Assembly: GCA_021613335.1 (NCBI GenBank)
Contig: JAJTWR010000036.1
Location: 201,001 to 265,000 of the forward strand
Direction: 5' to 3'
DNA length: 64,000 bases
Source: Whitmania pigra
Lineage: Eukaryota; Annelida; Clitellata; Hirudinida; Haemopidae
A program made the position numbers and the translations under genes. The notes below the pieces were generated by a model, which saw only the letters and a list, made by a program, of their open reading frames with translations, was not told the DNA's origin and made no database searches. Shown piece by piece: positions 53,401 to 64,000 of the stretch (positions are counted from its first letter, which is position 1; each line of letters begins with the position of its first letter).

Positions 53401-56400
53401 TTTAGTTTTTGTGGATGACTATGGATTACAATATAATTAAACAATTAATTTAAGATGCCGTATTTTTAAGTATTAACTATGATTTCTTTTTATTCCAAAC
53501 TGGTCTAACACAAAGGTAGTTAGGGATAATTGATTTATTACTTAAATACTGTTGGTTATTGCGCGATGGTATTAAATGCAGATGATGACATTTTAAATCG
53601 TAAATAGTGTTTTTGTCCCGGATTTCCAAACACCCGAAAACCTGGGTTTTATCATATATTTTGTGGAACCGAAATCTACAAATTTACAACTAGCCAGATA
53701 AATTTAAGCTTAAAGATAGTTTTGCAGCTAATTTTTTATTACTCCAACCTAGTGTTATATTAATTTGTTAATATATGTATAAAATACATATCATGTATAT
53801 CGCATGATTTTGGGTGATGATGTTGCATTCACTGATGGTGCAAGCATCATGATGAAGTTTGGTCGTGTCACTATGCATCTCTATGTCGCTTTTCTAGCAT
53901 TTGATGTCTGTGATGTCCTACACAAAAATCAGGAAAGAGACGAGAATAGGACAACATGGAAGATGAGAAAATTGAAGAATTTTATTTTCAAAAAGGGGAA
54001 AATGATGATTTTGATTATGGATAATAATCGACTGAAGACAAGTTATCAAATTTTGTTCCTGAGCTTAAGGAGATTAAGTCAGGAAAATTGTTAAATTATT
54101 TCGAAAATCTCCTGTGCGTAATGATGTAAATTTGCAACCTCAAAATATAAAAATTTTTGATAAAGAAAAGACTCTGTTACTGGACTGAAAAACACAATGG
54201 ACTTTACGATATTCTTTTGAAAATGCAGAAACGTTTTTATGAGTTGAAACAAGAAGTGAAAATTGCAATGCAACAGATTTATCAGCAGTTTGATCTGAAT
54301 GATCAAGAACTGATTAAAGACATTTGTGATGCACTTGCTCCTCTTGAAATTGCAGTGCAGTATTTGTATTGAGTTGTTGGCCTCGTCAAAAAAGGCCTGA
54401 AAACTTGGACAAACTTTACAGATGTTAGATAACAATTCAACCAACTTCAGTGGAAGCAGAAAAACATTTTTCTATAATGACCATCTTTGCAAACAAAGAA
54501 ACCGACTTAATGATGACACTTTGACTGAAATGAACATGTTACGAAAATTTTACAGAAAATAAATTCTATTAACTTTATTATATGTTACATGGTATATAAA
54601 CTTGCCTTTGGCTTTTTTAGCTATCATTAATAAATAAGTTTATGTATGGATAGGGAAACGCGGGGTAAACTCGGGTTCGAAAAAATTGCCCAAAATCGAA
54701 AACACTAATCATAACAAATAAGTCAGACATAATGACATTTCAAGTCACCATTGAAATGAATATTTCAGACATGAAACGTCATGCCCGTTACACGCCGATA
54801 ACGATGCCAGAGTTCCACAAAGACTCCTTCATTTCAGCAAGTCTCTTGGACAGCATATCCCTCGTCAGATCCTTCTCCACGGAAATTTGGTTCTTATCTT
54901 ACGAGTCCTCAGGTCTCACGAATAGAAATAAAACTTATTTTATTACTTATTATCGATGCATCATTATTTTTAATGTTTCAATTCGTTCGATTTAAATTAC
55001 TTTTTTAAAATCTTTATTATTATTATTATATAATTTAGTAAAATTATCGACTAACTTCATGATTTGTGAAGGCGTTTTGCTGTCTGCCATGTCGAACGAC
55101 TCGTCGAGTTATTTGGTAGTTCTGCTCAGATCAGGTGTTGTGCAACTCATTTTCAAGATCAAGAAGACCTCGGAAATTCTAACGTTAACCTTTTATTCTT
55201 AAAACTTTTGAAAATGCCTATTTTTTTAAGTGTTAACTTGTGATTTAATAAATATTAACTATTATCACTAGATTACTAACTCTTCGCAATAATTATTAAT
55301 GTTTTATTTATGTAACATTTTCACTTAAAAATCACTTCACACAACAGAAGTCCAAAGCTGATAAAAGCCAGCAAGTGGAACAAGGTGCTCGTAACGATGA
55401 CGAACGGGGAGGGACTTTTGATGGTGAACAACGACCACCCCGTCATGAGGCATCCATCACTTACAAATAAATACAAGGAAATCGTCGATAAAAACAAGTG
55501 GCCCACAGCTTGGAACATCCGTTTTGGTGCGATTCATGAAGCTATCGACGGTGTCGTCAAAAACATGTCAGCTTTCCATGGAGCTTTCCAGAGGGTAATG
55601 TGTATTCACCCTATTCGCATGCTTTCAACGAGCTGTTACTTGGTATCGGTGGATGTCATTGTCGATGTCGATGCTTGTTTGGTAGTTTTTTAAAGACAAA
55701 AACATAACATAAAGTAAATTCAGCTGAAACGAATTTCTATGTCCATATTTACACATTAACACACGTATATATATGTATATTATAGACAACACATTATATA
55801 TTTATGTTTAATCTTATTTAGAATCTCAACACAATTATGCGCTACTCCAGCAGTTTATTTGCATCGCCTACGTTTTCCAGATTTACATCAACGGAGTGCG
55901 CATGTCGGACATCCTTCAACCTGTGACCTTCAGAGACGGAAAAACCCTCCTCAGAATCCTCGGCCAACATCACGTGACTCAATATGACGGCTTTCCGTGT
56001 CCATCGTCCAAAAATCCTTGCGAACCTCGAGGTGTTTGCATTTCTGTCCTCAACGAATACCTGTGCAGGTGTCACGGAAGGAATGTCACTCTCAAGTCGT
56101 GTCAGAGTGAGTGGTTCTCATTAAACTTAATATTGTGTCAATGATTCATTAATCAATTAATAATTCAATCAATGCATTGACATTTAAATCAGTGAATTAA
56201 TAATGAAATCAATTAATTAACTTTTAAATCAATGGATTATTATTTAAATCAATAAATTATTTTTTCATTGAAATTGCAATTTATCTGCCAGTCAAATCTA
56301 CTCCACTTTATTTTGGTGGAGCTGAAGCTCTTAGTTACCAAACGAAAACTGATGGGTGGGTTGAATGTTTTATTCCGATCGTGTAGTCTGCCTTTCTGAT

Positions 56401-57273
56401 CATATAACTAAACTAATTGTTTACAAATGAATTGCAAATAAATGAATGATGAGTACGTGAAATGCAAAAAGAAATGAATTGTAAACAAATCAATTAAACA
56501 ATTCATTCGCAGAATCAAAAAGATTCAAATCAGATTCAAAAGTCAACTGGAGGATGGAGAGTTGTTCCAGTTTGAAGACGAAATGGAGCAGTTCAGGGCT
56601 TTCATCAGGAAGCACTTCCTACTCGTTGAGGTCAAATTGAATGAAAGGTCATCAGTGCTTATTTCCAGCAGCAACGTATCGGATGGAACGTGGCATAAAG
56701 TCGTCATTGAAAAGTCCGTTTCTATTTTATTTATTTATTTGTTTATTTATTTATTTATTTATTCATTTCTTGAGGTCTTCCTATGCCCAGGAAAAACATA
56801 AACCATAAATTCGAGTTTATACAAAGACAAAACACAGACTTTGTTGACAATCGAAGGCGTTTTTCAAGCATTGTTTTAAATAGAAAATACATGAATAATT
56901 AATTTTAAATGATAAAGTAATTTATTCAATTAATCATGCCAGCGATGAGCACAACGTTAGACTTTACGTGGACGGAGTGATGGCTGACGACGCGAAAGTT
57001 GTTCCTCTTCGTCGCTTGTCCTCGTCATCTGCTACTTTGTGGATCGGTAGGCAGTTGATTCATTGATTCTATTTCTTGATATTAGTTAAATATTAATCTA
57101 AAAATAATTTTTAAGTAGTTGTGATAATTCTACTGAAAGTGTAAATTCTGTTATTAGGTGGATCTGACTCGTACTTCGTGGGTTGCGTTGAGTCGGTTTG
57201 GCTGGACAACATGAGGGTGGATTTGTGGAAAGATCGCGACCAAAAACACGTTAAACTCACTCCATGCGTTTGA
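44868..57273 (+). CDS. AGRN: Agrin (NtA-type), 28 exons, complete
   Basis: Exon ends: 44868-45486, 46886-47149, 47288-47506, 47664-48025, 48093-48195, 48320-48417, 48481-48595, 48665-48898, 49240-49360, 49488-49600, 49684-49824, 50190-50264, 50687-50848, 51037-51171, 52056-52148, 52252-52447, 52520-52735, 52804-52943, 53066-53161, 53251-53382, 54769-54912, 55072-55183, 55348-55594, 55881-56106, 56292-56355, 56513-56713, 56943-57046, 57158-57273; 1615 residues, in phase. Order: signal peptide; His-rich spacer (29-46); NtA laminin-binding domain (to 206, [20 protein letters not shown]); seven Kazal/follistatin modules (210-749); lustrin-like Cys-rich repeat and CCPDG motif (750-821); two laminin-type EGFs; LG1; two EGFs; LG2; EGF; LG3. 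No SEA domain seen. Agrin is a basement-membrane proteoglycan that organises synaptic and cell-matrix contacts. The exon 26 donor and 18 acceptor are least certain. Confidence 0.94.
45500..45575. repeat. CAATAAAATTG-type tandem repeat in agrin intron 1
   Basis: About six imperfect 11-12-bp units directly after the first agrin exon. The several AATAAA hexamers could act as cryptic poly(A) signals. Confidence 0.8.
45910..45990. repeat. Minisatellite (~14-bp unit) in agrin intron 1
   Basis: Five or six degenerate units of the form GATGTGATTGAAAT in tandem, 45910 to about 45985. Confidence 0.8.
46000..46885. other. Rest of agrin intron 1, nothing recognised
   Basis: AT-rich with short open frames (46044..46232, 46234..46428) lacking conserved motifs. 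No second agrin exon is visible before 46886. Confidence 0.35.
50306..50495. repeat. (GAC/GAT)n microsatellite in agrin intron 12
   Basis: About 190 bp of GAY trinucleotides in blocks: GAC-rich, then GATGAC alternation, then pure GAT. It begins about 40 nt after the exon 12 donor (50264). Read through, it would add a poly-Asp tail and a stop. Confidence 0.95.
51205..51520 (-). mobile_element. Helitron 3' end with PIF1-helicase relic (agrin intron 14)
   Basis: On the minus strand, 51480 to about 51300, the sequence encodes [15 protein letters not shown] followed by NNLFILAPG. This is the final helicase motif (family form HGQLYVALSRV) of Helitron RepHel proteins, and the C-terminal VVYKQVL continues in another frame. 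Downstream on the same strand is a short hairpin (TTACC … GGTAA) and then ACAACTAG followed by T, the CTRR-T terminus expected of Helitrons, at 51205. The 5' end is not resolved; at 51760-51870 there is a plus-strand tail with CAAATCGGTTCAGGATT that may belong to another repeat. Confidence 0.7.
53400..54700 (+). mobile_element. Decayed hAT element in agrin intron 20
   Basis: The intron between agrin EGF exon 53382 and LG2 exon 54769 is unusually long (about 1.4 kb). It encodes, at 54157..54372 (plus), a transposase-like helix region ([16 protein letters not shown]) and, at about 54430-54560 in another frame, the hAT C-terminal end [21 protein letters not shown]. Several frameshifts and stops. 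Ends are unresolved; GGATTTCCAAACACCCG near 53620 and GGTAAACTCGGGTTCG near 54665 are candidate sub-terminal sequences. Confidence 0.6.
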
Positions 57274-59400
57274 AGTCTTGTAAATTAGAGAAGAGTTTGT
57301 ACGAGCCACGCATTCGTGTTTAGAAAGAAATAGTTGACAAAGATTAATCTTTTAGTCGTCTGCGAATTAATTCTCGCTCATGTGTTCAACTTCAACTATC
57401 CTCGTTTATATGATAACACGCCAGTGTTGTGCGTCATCGTGTAGATATCTTAGATTTATTTAAAATTAAATTTTCGAGGCTTTGTTAAAATTGTCTGCCT
57501 TTGTTTCTGTTCCTTTCCAAACATTTACTTAACATTTGTTGATGGAAGTTCTTGCTAATTGCTTATTTGAAAAATTTTTAAATCGTTTTACAAATTTGTA
57601 TTGAATCTGAAACCGAATCAACAAATTTACAGCAATAATTTTTGTTTCAAATTCTTTTTTAGATTTTTAAAGATTCGCCAAACGTTGTAAGCAGAAAGAA
57701 TGGAATATAATTATTGCTAAATAATTCTGTCTATCTTTCAGCATAGTTATATCTGCTGTTGTTTTTTAATAATGTTTATGTCGACAGAAACTTAAAGAAC
57801 AAGAAACACATTTCTAACTTGAAGCGAATCTGAAGAAAATATTAATCCTAATTATTTACCATCTGAGAATCATTTCTAGCTTCCAAAATAAATAAACAAA
57901 TTATCTAGACAAGAAAAATAGTCAGATGTGGAAAATAAATTTGTATGAATAACTTGGCAAAAACAACGCGTTACGTTGTTTGACGGCATCGTTTCGAATT
58001 CGAAGAGCGAAAGTCAAGAATGATTTTAAGCACAAAGATTGAGACAAACAAATCACCATTAAAGGCGGAAAACATGAGCAGAAAATGTTATGCTCAAAAA
58101 CCGAGATAAGTGAGGATGGATTATATCAGGGTTAGAGACGCCAAAGCGGAGATTCGTCTGACGAGGAGCAAATAAAGGGAGATCTTAGAGCCGCATACAT
58201 TTAAGATTAAGTAACTGTCAAAATGTTTATTAACGTTCTTAGTCCCCAGAGAAATATTGAAATTATTGTTTATATGTTTTACTTTAAAGTACTGATATCA
58301 GTAATGAAAGATAAAAATAAATAATTATTTTCTTGTGAAATTGACTTGCACCCACAGTATAAATGATTTTAGTGAAATGAGATGAAAAAAGAAATCTTCA
58401 GAACAAATTACGTCCTTGCCCAGGAGGAGGGTCCAGCGACACCTGGTTTGTTGAGGCCCTCGAGCCAACCGCTAAACCCTCTCCCTCGATATGCATAAAA
58501 GTTTTTATGGGTGGCGAAGGCCCCTGCGCACTGACACACGGCGACCAAGCTTAAACTCGGAACTGCTTCAGAACAACAACTGAACTAAACCAGTTTATTT
58601 GTCGTTAAAGAATATCTTAAAACAAATAAACTTAAATTGTCATGGAATTCTCTTATAGCCTGAGACCAAGCATTTAAATATTGCGTTTAAGATGTGCTCG
58701 AATAAAGGCAGGGATTTAACGAAAGAAATGAAAGCTATTTGCATACAGCAGGAAGGATGCATCACGTTGCATAAAACCAGGCAGACACGATCGGCGAATC
58801 CCTTTGGGTTTTCACTAAATTGCTATCTCAGACAAAACAAATTCGAATATCTGGGTTGATGCGACCCAGTTACCCAGTTGTGTCAACCAATGCCTGTCCA
58901 GATAGGTGTGGTCATTCAGCTGTGGACACTGTGGCGTCACGCCCGGTGCCATGTTTTTCTCAATGAACTGTCCATAAATCAAGAGGCAAAGTTATTGGCC
59001 CAAATATCGAAGCGTTATAAAAATAATTTTTAAATGGAAGATTAATTTACTGGAATTTTACTGCCTCAACGACAACGTGAATAAATGGAAAAACACATCC
59101 GACAGAATTTTTATAGAACCAGACGAACGCTCGATAGTAAACACCACGCCTTTGTTATTCGCGAGACTATCGGGCTGCACCGAGACTGTATAAAATTGGG
59201 TCGATATGTACTATGGATTGGATATTTAGACTGCTGTCTGCTTGCTCCCCTACACGAGTTGGACTATGTTCGCCTTGTAGTTAAAGTTCTCGATGAACGT
59301 AACGAGGGAGGTTTATTACTTCGCTCCGTTTGCCGTTGGATCTTTATGCGTTGTAAGCGTACTAAGCGAGAGTTAAGAAAACGATTTGAAAATTAGTTCG
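57274..59400. other. Intergenic between agrin and SKI; SKI promoter/5' UTR side
   Basis: The agrin 3' UTR occupies the start. A less AT-rich patch with TGCATAAAAG lies at about 58420-58560. A 103-codon open frame at 59085..59396 is just upstream of the SKI exon and could be a 5' UTR upstream ORF, but shows no family features. Confidence 0.35.
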
Positions 59401-59439
59401 GTCGATTTTGTTTAATTAGTTTTGTTTTTAACCTTTGCG

Positions 59440-60366
59440 ATGGGTTCCAGTGTCGAGAATAGAAATCCATTTATTAAACGTTTGCTCAACAATTATAGGA
59501 TTTCTTCTGAAAATAGCCTAAGCGGACCAACCGAATTGAAGGTTGAAAATAATCTCGGTGCATCGACTCGTAATTCAACCGTTTGTTTCGAAAATGACAA
59601 ATGGAAGAAAGAAGTCAAAAATGAAGATGGATTTGTTCAACGTGCCACTTTCATGACCATGGACAATTCCTTCGATGGGCTCAGTTCCACAGTACTCGAA
59701 GGAGAGAGCATAGCTTGCTTTGAAATTGGAGGTGAAAATAGGCTGTGCTTAGCTCAAATAATTAAAAGCATCTTATCCAGTTTTACGCTGCCAGAAATTC
59801 ACGCCGTGTTCGAAAGCTTTCACATCTTCAGTGCCGTTTGCAGTCCTGCCCAGTTGCAATGTCTTAAGGAAAAGAAAATACTGCCAGCTAGTGCCCCAAA
59901 ATGTGGACTGGTGACGAAATCCGATGCTCAACGATTTTGCAGTGTCTTGTTGAGAGGTGGAAACTTGTTGACCGACAAGAAGCAACCCATTTCTAAGGAA
60001 CCCTTCAGGAGAAGGAGGCTCAGTTTTGTGTACGAGCACGGCAGCGTGGACAAGTCCGATTGTTTCGGAGTGGCCCACAAGTGCTTCGGGGGCTGCAGAG
60101 GAACTTTCATTCAGAAGTTGTTCAGGTCCACGCACTCTGCTTGCATCCAGTGTGACGAATGTCAGATGCTCTTCTCTCCAGAGAAATTCGTCAGTCATTT
60201 CCACTCCGTTGCCGAATACAAGCAGACCTGCCACTGGGGTTTCGACTCTTCGAACTGGAGGCATTACCTCGAACTCGATGCCAGGGAACTGCCAGAGCAC
60301 CAGGAAACCTTGTTGGAAATAAAACAAACCATCAACTCCAACTGCTCACCAAAACTTGAGCCAAAG
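59440..60366 (+). CDS. SKI: SKI/SnoN co-repressor, first coding exon (gene continues beyond window)
   Basis: The frame opens at 59422; I prefer the ATG at 59440 (MGSSVENRNPF, better initiation context gcgATGG). It ends at 60366 with …KLEPK and a GTAAGC donor. Residues ~86-180 form the Dachshund-homology domain: LEGESIACFEIGGENRLCLA, EIHAVFESFHIFSAVCSPAQ, SAPKCGLVTKSDAQRFCSVL. Residues ~208-285 are the SAND-like Smad4-binding, zinc-containing domain: HKCFGGCRGTFI, ACIQCDECQMLFSPEKFVSH, CHWGFDSSNWRHYLEL. SKI/SnoN bind Smads and recruit N-CoR/HDAC to repress TGF-beta/BMP targets in the nucleus. The coiled-coil C-terminal exons are not in the remaining 3.6 kb, so intron 1 is at least that long. 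Confidence 0.92.
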
Positions 60367-61800
60367 GTAAGCTGTTCCACTGCAATGATGGATGTATTTT
60401 ATTCATGTGTCAATGATTCATTTTATTTTCCTGCTAATTGCTGGCTTTGTTAATTTACACAATTCTGATAAATTGCCAATGGAAGGGCTTGTTTATCTCT
60501 AAAATGTTCCATTTAGTCCTTATTTCATCGAGAATTGTTTTCAATTAACTTTAATTTACCACTGTTGGAAGTCTGTACATGAGGTTGGAGACATATTTTA
60601 TGACACGAACATTCACTCCCCTGAGGAAAACATGCAACAACAACAGCTTTAAAAATGAGAACCTCAGTAGTTTTTAACCTCTACTTAGTAGTTTGTCTGA
60701 TGCAATAAAAAGTCTCGATTGCTTCTAGGAATTCTGAATTGCTGGGCAAGACGGTCTGGCAGTTTTCTCCTTTAATTTTTAATGTTTTTGTAGGCTGTTC
60801 GTCTTTATTCTTACAATATTGACAAATGCTTTCCTATACTTTGCATTCCTGTTGCATTTTTGTTTGCTTGAATATTTAAAAATTTGTGAGAGAATTTAGA
60901 GTAATGATGTGTGGTGTTCAGAGGCGTCTTTTTAATGGATTGAGAACTGATAGGCAGTTGTTCAATGTTCAAGTGGAACTTGCATCAGATTTATGGTTCA
61001 AAAATAAATTTTTAATTTCACTTTTTTATGTGTTTTCAACTCATCTGAAGGTCACTTCTCTCTTACTGCATAACTAGTCTTGCTGTTGTTGTTTCCTGCA
61101 GCTGTTCACCGAGGTTGACTGTTTATAGAGCTTATGGATGTATATTTTTTAACTATGCTGTAATAACTCTGAATCATAATATTGCGTAATACTTTAAACC
61201 GTAATAACTCTGAATTCTAATATCGCAAAATACTTAAAGCTGTAAATAAAAACTAATGATAAAAAAAATAAAAAATGTAAACTCTGAATTTTAATACGTA
61301 ATATCATATATATTATACCATACATATAATAATAGTAACTGGCTTGTATTTTATTGTTCGTACGTGCTCACGTACATCGTCTGGTGAGTTATGATGACGA
61401 TGTTATTAGACTCTTAGTTGTTTATAATAAGACTGAAAGAAACGGCTCCACACCCGAGGTAATTAGTAGACGTGGCTTCCTCGGCTAGCACGCACAACCT
61501 CACAACATCACACGCGCGCCAAGCTCGAAATACAAGTACCGTCTCATTCTATTTCGGAGACGGCTTATTTATTCTTAGTGACTGGCTGTTATAACGTAGA
61601 GGAATAACAAGAATAATAGTAATAGTAATAATAATAACAATAATAATAATAATAATAATAACTACTGCTGATGTCGTTGTTGCATCACGTTGTCTTGAGT
61701 TGAATCGAGTCCGTTGTTTTTTATGTCTGCCGAGTTAATTGCAGTCTTCATAGATGACATCGGTCGTCCCCGAGGCGAATGTAGTTGCACGATGGTGGTG
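60367..61800. other. SKI intron 1, proximal part
   Basis: No exon recognised. A 10-15-bp phrase (TAATAACTCTGAAT…TAATAT) occurs in three copies at about 61160-61300. A less AT-rich patch lies at about 61440-61560, and (AAT)n microsatellite at 61619-61662. Confidence 0.4.
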
Positions 61801-61821
61801 GTGGCTGTTGTTGTTGTTGCA

Positions 61822-61893
61822 ATTAACATTTAACATTTAACATTTAACATTCAACATTCAACATTTAACATTCAACATTCAACATACAACAAT
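61822..61893. repeat. AACATTY hexa/heptamer tandem repeat
   Basis: About ten units of AACATTT/AACATTC, a simple tandem array inside SKI intron 1. Confidence 0.9.
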
Positions 61894-62159
61894 CACTGAC
61901 TTGAAGTGATTCTCTTCAGACGTGCCCACCCAGACGCCTGTACCGGACGCCAGCCTCATTCTTGTTTAATATCCTCTCACTATCTTCACATTTCTCTCTC
62001 TTTCTCTTTCTTTTACGGTCCATTCTGCAACCGAGCTCGCATTCATTCTGTTCTTGTGTGGTCTTGTTGTTGTGATATTAGTTGAGTTTAAGCTGCTTGT
62101 TGTTCGTGTTGCTTTGAATATTAATTAAGGAGGATGACCAGCTGAATAACAAGGATCAT

Positions 62160-62640
62160 GATAGTGATGAAGATGATGATGATGATGATGATTACAATTG
62201 GGAAGTTGTCGATTGTGACTCTTGCATCATGTCAAATGACTCATTCAGCTATGTCAAGAACGGGGAAATTTCTAAGAGATCATTATTGTCTTTATTATTG
62301 TTATTGTTATTATTATTATTATATTATTATTATTATTATTATTGTCATGATTATTATAATTATTGTCATGATTATTATGATTATTGTCATGGTTATTATG
62401 ATTATTGTCATGATTATTATTATGATAATTGTTATTGTTGTTGTTATTGTTATTATTATTGCTATTAGTTATTATTAGTTGACTTCTCACGATGACTCCC
62501 GCTGCGCTTGATGCCTCAAAGCTCGGTAATTTTCTTGCCGGTGATGATTATGGTTAGTGGCTGTGATGGTGATTATGATGATGATGGTGATGATGATGAT
62601 GATGGTGATGGTGATGATGATGATGATGGACGTCGTGTTT
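62160..62640. repeat. Compound microsatellites (GAT)n, (ATT)n with GTCATGATT units, (GGT/GAT)n
   Basis: 62164-62197 GAT; 62285-62470 ATT interspersed with four or five ~21-bp units containing TTGTCATGATTATTATGA; 62566-62630 GATGGT. The open frames over them are artefacts. Confidence 0.9.
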
Positions 62641-62715
62641 ATTCAATTCGAAGTAGACGCTAGGCATCGGTCTGTCTGCATTCTCGGGCAAGACGAAGCC
62701 AATCATCGTGAGATT

Positions 62716-62872
62716 TATAAATTAAAAATAGAATGTAAAATTAACATATGTTCCTTTAATACGTCCCCATTAATAATTTAAAAATAGAATGTAAAATTAA
62801 AATATGTTCCTTTAACACGTCGCCATTAATAAATTATAAATTAACATATGTTCCTTCAACACATACCCATGT
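62716..62872. repeat. Three-copy minisatellite, ~55-bp unit
   Basis: Each unit contains AACATATGTTCCTTTAA (with variants) then CACGTCGCCATTAATAA-type sequence. Three consecutive diverging copies, and the third is shorter. Confidence 0.85.
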
Positions 62873-62995
62873 AACAATAAAACTACCGCTTCGTTAAGTT
62901 AAGCACATGCACGCACTTCATTAGGAGGGGCAAAAGATCGACTGCTTTCATTCATTCGTTTTTCTTCCTTCGCTCGATCAGTCTCTCACTCCTAG

Positions 62996-63090
62996 CATCA
63001 GACGACCAAGTGATGATTAAATTAGTTGACCCAATTAACGGTGGACAAAGTAATGATTAAATAAATTGATGACCCAATTAATGATGGCAT
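62996..63090. repeat. Two-copy tandem repeat, ~45-bp unit
   Basis: The unit with AAGTGATGATTAAATTAGTT and GACCCAATTAA is present twice in direct tandem with several differences. Confidence 0.7.
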
Positions 63091-64000
63091 AGCATTAAAT
63101 AAAAATATAAGCGATGCTTTGACCAGTTATTGGATATATGCTAAAGGCATGTTCAAGGGTCGTGAGAGACCAATAATTGGTTGCTAAGCTGGAAAATGGA
63201 TTGTGGTGATGACGATGATGATGACGATGGTGGTCTTAATTTTGTAAACAGAATCACCTTACAGACCTTTTTTATGTTGTTATGAGTTGAGAATGAGTTG
63301 AGTTCTTGCAGAAAAATTTAAGGTCACCGTGGTGATAGATGGGATGGTGATCGTACGACCGAGGATAAGAAAATATTTTTAAGTGCACTTGAGGTTTTAT
63401 GAGGGTGTTTATCACTGCTCAGGTGGATAAACGAAAACATTTCTGTAAGGTTGCATGCTTCATTGCATTCGTTTCAATGTACGTGTCTCTGAGCTCCTCT
63501 GTCCGCTCGGAAGGACGTGCTGCTTTCGAATGCAAATTTGTCATCGATCGATCACCGATTTGATTGGTCGCATAACCTCTCTTTTCTAACGAGCAAACAT
63601 TTGGTAGGAAACTCATCCCAGAGTTCTTTGCCTCGTTCCTGGTGGAAGAACACGTTTCCCACCAACTAAATTTGGAGACCAGAGAGCAGTTTACCCTCGG
63701 TTTTGAATGAGAAATCGGATGTTCGTGTTTTGAGTGCGAAATGTTGTCAACCCCCACTCCGCACAGGAGCGTCCTCACTCGTGGGAACTTTGGTTGGTGT
63801 GTTTATCCTGGGGTGGTTGTCGAGATTGATTCCTTATTCTGACCGGGTGGTCGTAATCAATTATTCCCATGACTCAGCCTTTTCCAGAGGCAATACAGCC
63901 TTTTGTAACTAATCGGGATTCAACCTTTTCAATGTTCGCTCTGACGTAACATCCACCCTGACTTCTGTGACAAAGATGTTGTCGGTGGAATAATAACATA
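63091..64000. other. SKI intron 1, distal part; nothing recognised
   Basis: A minus-strand open frame 63419..63778 shows no conserved features. No SKI exon was found before the window ends. Confidence 0.35.

Noticed and set aside
59773..60327. 184-codon minus-strand frame
   Set aside because: Antisense shadow of the SKI exon.

Overview
This window is animal nuclear DNA. It is AT-rich, the genes are split into short exons by GT-AG introns (often 55-120 nt), and the spaces between and within genes hold microsatellites and decayed hAT, LINE, Helitron and tRNA-derived SINE copies. The gene set (receptor guanylate cyclase, annexins, NtA-type agrin, SKI/SnoN, TMEM64, a PAN/fucolectin-type secreted protein) points to a bilaterian invertebrate. 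I lean to a lophotrochozoan such as an annelid, but that is inference. Exon chains below were assembled by hand from splice signals, reading phase and family similarity. For seven multi-exon genes the full chain closes in phase from ATG to stop.

Layout. 1-5.9 kb: minus-strand secreted PAN + F5/8-fucolectin gene (3' end off the window), whose intron holds a TIR element split by a hAT copy with a perfect 8-bp target duplication. 2.4-9.9 kb: transposon debris (hAT, SINE, LINE reverse transcriptase, gag-like zinc knuckle). 9.98-12.3 kb: intronless SART1/Snu66 (-). 12.5-14.5 kb: hAT and LINE remnants. 14.8-20.0 kb: complete 20-exon receptor guanylate cyclase (-). 20.7-22.6 kb: annexin A (-). 23.4-25.6 kb: SLC25A20-type carnitine/acylcarnitine carrier (-) with an intronic SINE. 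26.4-27.6 kb: PRKRIP1 (+). 27.8-28.3 kb: short hAT element with perfect TSD. 30.0-31.95 kb: annexin B (+), a paralogue of annexin A with identical exon lengths. 32.9-35.4 kb: GDP-D-glucose phosphorylase GDPGP1 (+), convergent with TMEM64 (-, 35.9-37.3 kb). 39.3-43.1 kb: single-exon 1244-residue protein with a long disordered region and C-terminal ankyrin/SOCS-box-like segments (+). 44.9-57.3 kb: complete 28-exon agrin (+). 59.4 kb onward: first coding exon of a SKI/SnoN co-repressor (+), whose remaining exons lie beyond the window.

The genes are functionally unrelated (housekeeping, signalling, matrix); nothing suggests an operon. The two annexins are inverted paralogues about 7 kb apart, and one of their nine coding exons is nearly identical while the others have diverged strongly, which suggests gene conversion. 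The other points worth following are the hidden PAN-fucolectin gene, the intronless ankyrin/SOCS protein, the non-canonical agrin architecture, and the nested or terminally resolvable mobile elements.
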